In this document: piece after piece, positions 1 through 6,134 of the stretch | Layout of the letters: the number at the start of each line of letters is the position of its first letter | How positions within the stretch are numbered: the first letter of the stretch is position 1 | NCBI GenBank assembly: GCA_021791455.1 | Contig: JAJYWM010000206.1 | Coordinates: forward strand, 1-14,123 | DNA length: 14,123 nucleotides | Source: a bacterium | Lineage (GTDB): Bacteria > Chloroflexota > Dormibacteria > UBA8260 > Bog-877 | Direction of reading: 5' to 3' | The notes under the pieces: generated by a model | Told to the model about the DNA's origin: nothing | The model's database searches: none | The model's input: only the letters and a program-made list of their open reading frames with translations | Position numbers and translations under genes: made by a program

Positions 1-1218
1 CAAAACCACGCAGATGCGGGGCACGGTGGCCGAACTGAGGGCCGCGATCATCTTTGCCCCGTGCCTTATGATCCCGTCCCGCTCCACCGCGGACCCGATC
101 ATGAACCCCGGCACGTCGGCCAGAAATATCAGGGGTATCCCGAAGGCATCGCAGAGGCTGATGAAGCGCGCCGCCTTGTCGGATGAGTCCACGAACAGCA
201 CGCCACCCTGGTGAGCGGGCTGAGACGCCACGACCCCAACCGGCCGCCCCCCCAGACGAGCCAGAGAGCACACTATCTCCCGGGCGTAGAGCCGCTTGAT
301 CTCCAGAAACGACGAGGCATCGAAAAGTGCCTCGAGCACGTCATGCACGTCGTAGCCCCGCGCGGCCTCGGCAGGCAGCAGGTCGGCGATGTCGGCGGAC
401 GAGGCAGGGTGCCGGGGAGCCGTGGCGGGCGGCGTCTGACTCCAGTTCGCAGGAAAAAAGCCGAGATACGTGCGCAGAGCATCGATGGCGGAGCGCTCAT
501 CCGGACAGAGCATGTCGCCGCAGCCGGACACTGTGCAGTGCATCCGAGCGCCTCCCATCTCCTCCAGCGTCACGTGCTCGCCGACCACCTCCTGGGCCAT
601 CCGGGGCGAACCGAGATACATGGACGCGTTGCCCTCCACCATGAAGACGACATCGCAGAAGGCGGGGATGTAGGCGCCCCCGGCGGCGCTGGGGCCGAAC
701 AGGACGCACGGTTGGGGTACCTGGCCGCTGAGCCGGACCTGGTTGTGAAAGATCCGGCCCGCGTGTCGCCGGCCGGGAAACATCTCCAACTGCTCCGTGA
801 TCCGGGCCCCTGCGGAGTCGACCAGATAGCAAAGTGGGACCTGCAGGTGCTCGGCCCGCTCCTGGATCCGCAGGATCTTCTCAACCGTCCTCGGTCCCCA
901 GGAGCCAGCCTTGACGGTGGGGTCGTTCGCCATGACCGCCACGCGCCGGCCGTGAACCAAGCCGAGCCCGGTCACGACTCCGTCCGCCCCCATCTCCTCC
1001 TCGCTCTCCGAATTGGCCAGCAGGCCATCTTCGACAAACGGCGTCTGAGGGTCGAACAGAAGGGCCAGGCGGTCTCTCACCGGCAACTTCCGCTGGCTGT
1101 CTAGCCGACTCCGGTAGCGCTCCGGTCCGCCCAGGTTGGCGGCTCTCACCCGCTGCTGCAGCTCGGCACGGCGATCGCGCTGCACCTCGCGGCTCCGCCC
1201 GGACGGTGACTTGGTCAT
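1..1218 (-). CDS. Acyl-CoA carboxylase, carboxyltransferase (beta) subunit, C-terminus cut by window edge
   Basis: The frame is open from an ATG at 1218 to the left edge (406 codons), so the last 100 or so residues of this roughly 510-540-residue family lie outside. The crotonase-fold carboxyltransferase moves CO2 from carboxybiotin to an acyl-CoA in the cytoplasm. Visible landmarks are DSAGARITEQ (about 134-143), the first oxyanion-hole segment GPSAAGGAYIPA (about 175-186), a conserved segment near 218-235 reading LEEMGGARMHCTVSGCGD, and in the second half FLADVPGFMIG followed by HGAKMIAA. The GGAYIPA and GGARMHC style is closer to methylcrotonyl/geranyl-type beta subunits than to AccD, but the acyl substrate cannot be assigned. 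A biotinylated alpha subunit is not in the window. Only weak purine-rich sequence precedes the ATG, and a TATACT element lies 10 nt upstream, so translation may start at or near the mRNA 5' end. Confidence 0.93.
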   Translation of the reverse strand, partial: MTKSPSGRSREVQRDRRAELQQRVRAANLGGPERYRSRLDSQRKLPVRDRLALLFDPQTPFVEDGLLANSESEEEMGADGVVTGLGLVHGRRVAVMANDPTVKAGSWGPRTVEKILRIQERAEHLQVPLCYLVDSAGARITEQLEMFPGRRHAGRIFHNQVRLSGQVPQPCVLFGPSAAGGAYIPAFCDVVFMVEGNASMYLGSPRMAQEVVGEHVTLEEMGGARMHCTVSGCGDMLCPDERSAIDALRTYLGFFPANWSQTPPATAPRHPASSADIADLLPAEAARGYDVHDVLEALFDASSFLEIKRLYAREIVCSLARLGGRPVGVVASQPAHQGGVLFVDSSDKAARFISLCDAFGIPLIFLADVPGFMIGSAVERDGIIRHGAKMIAALSSATVPRICVVL

Positions 1219-1228
1219 GCAGTTTCCG

Positions 1229-1234
1229 AGTATA
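1229..1234 (-). promoter_or_regulatory. Putative -10 element (TATACT) for the carboxylase gene
   Basis: Read on the minus strand, TATACT ends 10 nt before the ATG at 1218. A transcript starting about 7 nt downstream of it would have only a few nucleotides of 5' UTR. No good TTGACA-like -35 hexamer lies 16-18 nt upstream, so this is supported by the -10 sequence and its placement only. Confidence 0.45.
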
Positions 1235-1268
1235 GGGACAGCCAAAGAGGCCTCCCAGCCCCGGAGGT

Positions 1269-1274
1269 TACACT
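1269..1274 (+). promoter_or_regulatory. Putative -10 element (TACACT) for rnhB, leaderless arrangement
   Basis: TACACT fits TANNNT and ends 6 nt before the GTG at 1281, so the expected transcription start falls on the start codon. A GGAGG at 1263-1267 lies upstream of this element and would not be in such a transcript. That GGAGG is 13 nt from the GTG, too far for an ordinary ribosome binding site. Leaderless starts with this geometry are common in Actinobacteria and related high-GC phyla. Confidence 0.45.
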
Positions 1275-1280
1275 GCGGTC

Positions 1281-1880
1281 GTGTCCTCAGCCGTGCCCTC
1301 AGGGGAGCTCCCAAAGGGCTATGTCCCGGTCTGCGGACTCGACGAGGTGGGTCGCGGGGCGCTGGCCGGGCCGCTGGTGGCAGCGGCAGTTGTGCTGCCG
1401 CCCCAGTTTGCTCACCCGCTCTTGCGCGACAGCAAGCGACTGACGGCCACCCAGCGCGAGCGGGTCGACTCGGTGATACGAGAGGTCGCCACAGTCTGCA
1501 GGGTGGTGGAGGTGGGGCCGAACGAGATCGACGGCAGGGGCATCGGCTGGGCCAACCGGTGGGCGTTCGAACAGCTGATGGAGCAGGTTGAGGCGGAGAG
1601 CTTCCTTGTCGACGGCAACCTCCGCCTTAACTCTGCCAGGCCGTACCGATCCGTCATCGGTGGCGATGCCCTGGTGCCCGCGATCTCAGCGGCATCAATC
1701 GTGGCCAAGGTTCACCGCGACAGCCTAATGCGCGACCTCGACTCGCGGGCCCCCGGCTACCTCTGGGCGGCGAACAAGGGGTATGGCAGCCCGGGGCACA
1801 TGGCTGCACTGCGGCGGCTGGGCCCGAGCCCATACCACCGCCTGTCCTTCATCCACCTCGACGATGCGCTGCCGTTCTGA
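1281..1880 (+). CDS. rnhB: Ribonuclease HII
   Basis: RNase HII cuts the RNA strand of RNA-DNA hybrids and nicks 5' to single ribonucleotides misincorporated in DNA, starting ribonucleotide excision repair. The 199-residue length is typical. Near the N-terminus is the signature GLDEVGRGALAGP (19-31), giving catalytic D21 and E22. DSK follows at 50-52, LVDGN supplies D111, and the long motif GGDALVPAISAASIVAKVHR (127-146) leads to D147. The GYGSPGH segment at 167-173 is the family C-terminal signature. All four acidic active-site residues are therefore present. The start is GTG; no ATG is available upstream in frame near it. The gene stands alone on the plus strand, divergent from the carboxylase and convergent with the metallo-hydrolase. 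Confidence 0.96.
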   Translation: MSSAVPSGELPKGYVPVCGLDEVGRGALAGPLVAAAVVLPPQFAHPLLRDSKRLTATQRERVDSVIREVATVCRVVEVGPNEIDGRGIGWANRWAFEQLMEQVEAESFLVDGNLRLNSARPYRSVIGGDALVPAISAASIVAKVHRDSLMRDLDSRAPGYLWAANKGYGSPGHMAALRRLGPSPYHRLSFIHLDDALPF

Positions 1881-1888
1881 GGGGTCAT

Positions 1889-1919
1889 GCGGGGCTGAGC
1901 CCCGGCTCAGCTTCCCCGC
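1889..1919. terminator. Bidirectional GC-rich hairpin between convergent genes
   Basis: GCTGAGC (1894-1900) pairs with GCTCAGC (1905-1911) around a CCCG loop. Outer arms GCGGG (1889-1893) and CCCGC (1915-1919) extend the stem across a 3-nt bulge. It sits 8 bp past the rnhB stop and contains the stop codon of the opposing hydrolase gene. There is no T-run on either side, so it is a hairpin-only terminator or a 3'-end stabiliser rather than a classical intrinsic terminator. Confidence 0.6.
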
Positions 1920-2536
1920 CTCTCCCACTCCGAAAAGCTAGGCGCCTCCGCCCCGATTGTGGTCGACTCGCCGTGTCCGGGATACACCAGGGTCGCCGGG
2001 TCAAGACCCATGAGCTGGGTCCTGATGCTGGCCAGGATGGCGGGAAAGTCGCCAAGCGGTGGCCGGGTGGCTCCCGGGCCACCCGGGAACAGGGTGTCCC
2101 CGGTGAAGACCATGCCAGGCCCGAGGAAGCAGACGCTCCCCGGTGTGTGTCCTGGGGTGTGCAGCACCCTGAGACGGCAGGTCCCGAACACGATCTCCTC
2201 TCCGTGCTCGAACCGGTGGCCGGGCGGCGGCGGCGGAAACATCTCCAGATCCGCCTCATGGGCTCCGACCCACGCCCCCGAGAACCGGTCCCGAACCGCG
2301 GCCAGCGCCTGCCAGTGGTCGGCGTGGCCGTGGGTCTCGAGTACGGCGACCAAGTTCAGGTCGCCAATCGCTTCGATGAGCCGATCCGCTTCATTTGCGG
2401 CGTCGATCAGAACTGCGGCCTTCGTTTGGAGGCAGGCCACCACGTACGCGGAGTTGTCATACGGGCCCACCCGACGCCGCCTGACCAGGACCTCTCCTTC
2501 GTAATCCCATTCGGGCTCCTGCACCAGATCTCCCAC
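1907..2536 (-). CDS. Metallo-beta-lactamase-fold hydrolase, glyoxalase II-like
   Basis: A 209-residue soluble protein of the MBL superfamily, of the hydroxyacylglutathione-hydrolase type. The dinuclear metal site is complete: THGHADH (H69, H71, D73, H74), H130 in TPGHTPG, D147 in FTGDTLFPGGPG, and H188 in YPGHG. The FPGGPGATRPPLGDFP stretch is typical of glyoxalase II-like members. It differs from the ETHE1 persulfide dioxygenase pattern as I remember it, so the substrate (thioester, other) is open. The start is taken as the GTG at 2536 because GAGGAGGTGA sits immediately upstream with 7-nt spacing. A longer GTG start at 2569 would add 11 residues and place the Shine-Dalgarno inside the gene. 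It lies 33 nt after the MFS stop and is likely the last gene of that operon. Confidence 0.87.
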   Translation of the reverse strand: MGDLVQEPEWDYEGEVLVRRRRVGPYDNSAYVVACLQTKAAVLIDAANEADRLIEAIGDLNLVAVLETHGHADHWQALAAVRDRFSGAWVGAHEADLEMFPPPPPGHRFEHGEEIVFGTCRLRVLHTPGHTPGSVCFLGPGMVFTGDTLFPGGPGATRPPLGDFPAILASIRTQLMGLDPATLVYPGHGESTTIGAEAPSFSEWERRGS

Positions 2537-2540
2537 CTTC

Positions 2541-2550
2541 TCACCTCCTC
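2541..2550 (-). promoter_or_regulatory. Strong Shine-Dalgarno that decides the hydrolase start
   Basis: Minus-strand GAGGAGGTGA is one of the best anti-16S matches in the window. AGGAGG ends 7 nt before the GTG at 2536, which favours that start over the in-frame GTG at 2569. Confidence 0.75.
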
Positions 2551-2569
2551 TACCCAAAGTTGAGATCAC

Positions 2570-3805
2570 TCATGGTCGGCTGGGCTCGAGTAAGTCCGGT
2601 GCCGGCCCGACGCCTATGGATGCCGGCAGGTTCGGCCGGATGCCCACTGACGCAACCACCATCATGATGGCTGCCGCCAATATGGGGATGAAGGGAGAGC
2701 GGTCTCCCCCGCCAAGGTCGATTGCCAGGCCACCCAGGAACGGCCCGCAGAAGGCGCAGATGTATCCGACCGTGAGCATCACAGCGGTGAGCGGCGCGAC
2801 CCGGCCTGGGGGCGCCACCAAGGGCGCATAGGCCAGGAGCCCGGCGAAGTTCATGGCGACTCCCACTCCCATAAGAGCGGCGAACACAAGCGGCAGGCGG
2901 CCCCCCAGCTCCAGCCAGCCGAGGGCGCCCGCAACGGTGACCAGGCTGCTGGCCAGGTAGAAGCGCCGGTCGGTGGCGAAGCGACGCCGCACCAGGATCA
3001 GCCCCACATCCACCGGTATCATGACCGCGTTCAGCACCCCCAAGGTGATGCTGGAGAGCGCCCCGTGCGGCCCCCCGGGCACCGAGATCGGGATCCAAGT
3101 GTTGGCCGCGAAGAACACCAGGGACTGGCCGCCAAAGCAGAGGTATAGGGCCCACATCCTCGGCGACCTGAGGAGCGGCAGCAGCTCCCAGGGTTCACCG
3201 GATGCCAGCCCGACCGGCGCCCTGGGAACCAGTGTCACCCAAATCGCAAAACAGCTGGCTCCGCTCAGCCCCCATACCAACATCGTGGCCTGCCAGCTGC
3301 CCAGCGCGGAGTAGAGGACCGGTCGAGAGATGCTGGCGGCAACCATCTCGCCCGTCGTGATCCCCAGGGTCAGCGTGATCGAACCCTGCTGGACCCGACC
3401 GGAGAACCAGCGCTGAAAGAGGGCCGGGAGCCCGGGTTGGGTCATAGCGATTCCCACCCCCAGGAGGACGGTCCCCGCAAACAACCAGAAAGCGCCCCCG
3501 AGGGGCACTACACGCGCCAACTCTCCGACCGCAGCCAACCCCAGCCCCAAGGCGACCACCAGGTAGCTCCCGAACCGGCGGACCATGGCGGATGCCGGCA
3601 GGGCGCTGAGGCCGAAGCACAAGATGGGTACCCCGCTCAGCAGCCCAACCTGGGTGTAGCTGAGGTGAAGGTCAGCGCGGATCACAGAGAGTACAGGTGG
3701 CACCCCCAGCAGCGACGCACGCAGATTGAACCCTATCCAGAAGGTGATGAGGAAGAGCGCCGGACCTGGGCGCCGCCCGGCCCCAGTGCCCGGGTCCGGC
3801 CTCAA
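2570..3805 (-). CDS. MFS permease, CynX/NimT-like
   Basis: A 411-residue polytopic membrane protein with about 12 hydrophobic segments, the usual MFS length. The N-terminal part reads WIGFNLRASLLGVPPVLSVI, then IRADLHLS, then GLLSGVPILCFGL, with the cytoplasmic loop-2 motif VRRFG at 75-79. This order is characteristic of the cyanate/nitroimidazole (CynX/NimT) group of MFS porters. A second repeat begins near residue 205 after a hydrophilic central loop. The substrate is unknown. The start is a TTG whose sequence overlaps the previous gene's stop as TTGA, implying translational coupling; no good Shine-Dalgarno is visible. The leucine eight codons before the stop (2591-2593) is encoded by TTA, the only in-frame TTA I found in the window. 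Gene order suggests it carries a substrate or product of the neighbouring amidohydrolase or glycosyltransferase, which is inference. Confidence 0.85.
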   Translation of the reverse strand: MRPDPGTGAGRRPGPALFLITFWIGFNLRASLLGVPPVLSVIRADLHLSYTQVGLLSGVPILCFGLSALPASAMVRRFGSYLVVALGLGLAAVGELARVVPLGGAFWLFAGTVLLGVGIAMTQPGLPALFQRWFSGRVQQGSITLTLGITTGEMVAASISRPVLYSALGSWQATMLVWGLSGASCFAIWVTLVPRAPVGLASGEPWELLPLLRSPRMWALYLCFGGQSLVFFAANTWIPISVPGGPHGALSSITLGVLNAVMIPVDVGLILVRRRFATDRRFYLASSLVTVAGALGWLELGGRLPLVFAALMGVGVAMNFAGLLAYAPLVAPPGRVAPLTAVMLTVGYICAFCGPFLGGLAIDLGGGDRSPFIPILAAAIMMVVASVGIRPNLPASIGVGPAPDLLEPSRP

Positions 3806-5124
3806 ATTCCGGGCTCAGGCCATAGCGCCATCTGATGTCTGGCCATCAGGGGAAGCAGGGGAAGCAGCTCGGTGGAGATGACCTCCTCCCAGGTGTAGGT
3901 TCTCGCGGTGGCCCTTCCCTGCCGCCGGATCCTCGTCCTCAAGGATCCATCCCGGAGCAGCCGGATCACGCCGTCGCTCAGCTCCAGGGGGTCATCGGTC
4001 TGCACCACCAAGGAGTTGTGCAGGTGGCGGGCGTAGTCCTCCCCGGTCGCCCCCACCACGGCGACTCCTCCGGCCGCCATCGTCTCCAGGCCAACCAAAC
4101 CGAAGGGCTCGAAACCAGAGTTGGCCAGCACCGCCAGAGACGAGGAGTAGAGCGAGGGGAGCAGCGCTTCCGGAAGAAAGCTCGCAAGCTCGATGAGGTC
4201 CGCATCAGGATGGGTCAGCAGCGCTCGCGCGAGGTCGGCGGCGCTGTCGACTCGGCTGGTCCAGCGCACCACATCCAGGTTTGCCGCGCGCGCTTCGGCG
4301 AGCAGCTCCTGGCCGTAGGGCTCGCCACCCCCCCGAGCGAGCAGGCGCACCGGGTGGCCCAGGGAGCGCAGGTGGATCAGCGCCGCAATCGCCTGTTGCC
4401 AGCGCTTGTCCCTATGGAATCGGCCAATCTTCAAGATTGTCTGCCTTTCCCCTCCGGCGCGGCGGAGCAGCCTCACCTCGGCGGAGTCAGGGCGGGCCAG
4501 CAGCGCGCTCGGTATGCCGTTGGGGATAACCATGGCGTCGACGCCGCGCCCCCGGACCAGCACCCGCATGTATCGGCTCACGGTGGTCACGGTGGCGGTG
4601 AAGTCCAGAGCCCTCCAGTCGATCGTCTCGAAGCCGAACTGGTTGTTGGCGTTCCAGATCAGGACACAGCGTTCGCGCAGTCCCAGCCGCCAGAGCAGGT
4701 CCGAGACCATCCGTGTCCACTGCGCCGTATGCCACTCCTCGAAGAGCAAGATGGGGGTGCGGCCCGCCCGCACCTGCGGTTCGGCCCACTCACTCACCAG
4801 CGCTTGAGGCAGAGTCGCTGTGAGGTGGTCCCTCTTGACCTCCTCCCCTTGGTAGATGCCCTTGGGGAAGAGGGCTGAGACCTCCTGGGCCAGCCGCACC
4901 AGGTCAACCCCATCACGGCGCTCATGCTCAGGCAGGGCCGGATCACCCACGAAGAAGAGGCTCACCGGATAACCCATCTGGGCCAGGCCCCGGGTCAGCT
5001 GCGACACCCGCACCCCCAGGCCACCGGCCTGGCTGTATTGATCCGGGCCCTCCATGGAGATCACGGCGAAGGCCAGAGGGAGCGCGTGATCCGGGTGCGC
5101 CCCAAGACCCTCCGACACCGCCAT
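3802..5124 (-). CDS. Glycosyltransferase, GT-B fold, family 4-like
   Basis: A 440-residue cytosolic or membrane-associated retaining glycosyltransferase. The N-terminal Rossmann half has a glycine-rich loop (QAGGLGVRVSQLTRGLAQMG) as in glycogen-synthase-like GT4/GT5 enzymes. TTVSRYM and VIPNGI mark the hinge region. The C-terminal half has LKIGRFHRDKRW (nucleotide-phosphate binding) and the EX7E motif in GFEPFGLVGLETMAAGG (E339 and E347 from this start). Donor and acceptor sugars cannot be read. The ATG at 5124 overlaps the amidohydrolase stop as TGATG, with GGGGA a few bases upstream. An alternative in-frame ATG at 5142 would add six residues and deepen the overlap to 19 nt but has no Shine-Dalgarno. 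There is no signal peptide or membrane segment. Confidence 0.88.
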   Translation of the reverse strand: MAVSEGLGAHPDHALPLAFAVISMEGPDQYSQAGGLGVRVSQLTRGLAQMGYPVSLFFVGDPALPEHERRDGVDLVRLAQEVSALFPKGIYQGEEVKRDHLTATLPQALVSEWAEPQVRAGRTPILLFEEWHTAQWTRMVSDLLWRLGLRERCVLIWNANNQFGFETIDWRALDFTATVTTVSRYMRVLVRGRGVDAMVIPNGIPSALLARPDSAEVRLLRRAGGERQTILKIGRFHRDKRWQQAIAALIHLRSLGHPVRLLARGGGEPYGQELLAEARAANLDVVRWTSRVDSAADLARALLTHPDADLIELASFLPEALLPSLYSSSLAVLANSGFEPFGLVGLETMAAGGVAVVGATGEDYARHLHNSLVVQTDDPLELSDGVIRLLRDGSLRTRIRRQGRATARTYTWEEVISTELLPLLPLMARHQMALWPEPGI

Positions 5125-5963
5125 CAGGGGTCCCCGAGCCATGAGAGAGTCGACGCAGCCAACCAGGCTCCGCCCGGCCCCTCGCCCAGGCTTTGCAGGT
5201 GGGCCCGATAGCGCGACGGGCGCAGCAGCGGGAAGTCACTGCCAAAGCAGACGCGACCAGACCCGACCAGCGCGATCAGCGCGGGTAGCACCTCGGTCCC
5301 ATAGAGGAACGGGATCGCCGCCGTGTCGAACCACAGACGCTTGCAGAGGGACCTCACCTCGGGCATGTGGCTGTAGAACGGAAGGCCCCCTCCAAGGTGG
5401 GCGAGGCAGAGGCGCAGGCGCGGCGCCTCGTCGAGGAGAGGAGGCAGGAAACCCCACATCTTGGCGGGGGTGGCTGTCCCCTTGCCTGCATAGGGGTGCC
5501 CCACCGGTTCGCTGGCATGGAGGAGCACCGGCCAATCCATCTCCTCGCAGGCCTTGAGAGTTGCCCGCAGACCGCCACCCCACACAGGCTCAAAGCCCTG
5601 GGCGTCGCAGTTCAGCTCCCCCAGGCCCCGGAGGCCAAGTGCCTGGCAGCGCGCCAGCTCCGCGACGGCTCCCTGGTCAGAAGGGTTCACCGTGGCCATG
5701 CCCCGCAGACGCCCACCGCCGCCCTTGACCTCGGAAGCGGTGTAGTCGTTGCTCTCGCGCAGCAGGCCAGGGTCCGCGAACGGCCATCCAAAGATCACCG
5801 CCTGTTCAATGCCGACCTCATCCATGGCAGCAAGCACGTCCCGGCCCGCGGCGAACCGGGGCGACTTGGTCGCATGGCAAACGGCAAACCAGGGGTCCTC
5901 CCAGGCCGGCGACCCCGGTTCCCTGAGCTCCGGCGGCAGCACGTGGCAATGTCCGTCAATCAT
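5124..5963 (-). CDS. Amidohydrolase family 2 (TIM-barrel) metal-dependent hydrolase
   Basis: A 279-residue protein of the amidohydrolase-related (ACMSD / 2-pyrone-4,6-dicarboxylate hydrolase type) family. The N-terminal metal motif is DGHCH (H5, H7). Further candidate ligands are H149 in LLHASEPVGH, H156, H189 in LAHLGGG, and D243 in CFGSDFPLLRPSRY at the end of the last strand. These enzymes hydrolyse or decarboxylate small carboxylated or cyclic substrates; the exact reaction here is unknown. The ATG start has AGGAG about 11 nt upstream. It is the first gene of a minus-strand run of four. The 171 bp upstream of it (5964-6134) contains no gene and only a weak TAATCT (6056-6061 on minus) as a possible -10. 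Confidence 0.86.
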   Translation of the reverse strand: MIDGHCHVLPPELREPGSPAWEDPWFAVCHATKSPRFAAGRDVLAAMDEVGIEQAVIFGWPFADPGLLRESNDYTASEVKGGGGRLRGMATVNPSDQGAVAELARCQALGLRGLGELNCDAQGFEPVWGGGLRATLKACEEMDWPVLLHASEPVGHPYAGKGTATPAKMWGFLPPLLDEAPRLRLCLAHLGGGLPFYSHMPEVRSLCKRLWFDTAAIPFLYGTEVLPALIALVGSGRVCFGSDFPLLRPSRYRAHLQSLGEGPGGAWLAASTLSWLGDP

Positions 5964-6134
5964 GGTCGGTGTCGCTCCTGGGGGAATGGGAAGACCGCCC
6001 AGAGCCCTTCACCCGGGCCGGGAAATGAACTCGCCCCGAGAGGGTCATGGAGGCAAGATTACGCCCTGAGACGCCACCACGGGGAGATCCGGCGCCAGCC
6101 CTGCTCACTGCTCAGCTGCCTTCAAATGGGGAAA

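Noticed and set aside
211..1104. Long plus-strand open frame (297 codons)
   Set aside because: It is antisense to the carboxyltransferase, whose motifs are unmistakable; the translation is His/Arg/Pro-rich with no domain pattern.
3835..4878. Plus-strand open frame of 347 codons
   Set aside because: It lies opposite the glycosyltransferase with its EX7E motif and has Gln/Gly/Arg-rich shadow composition.
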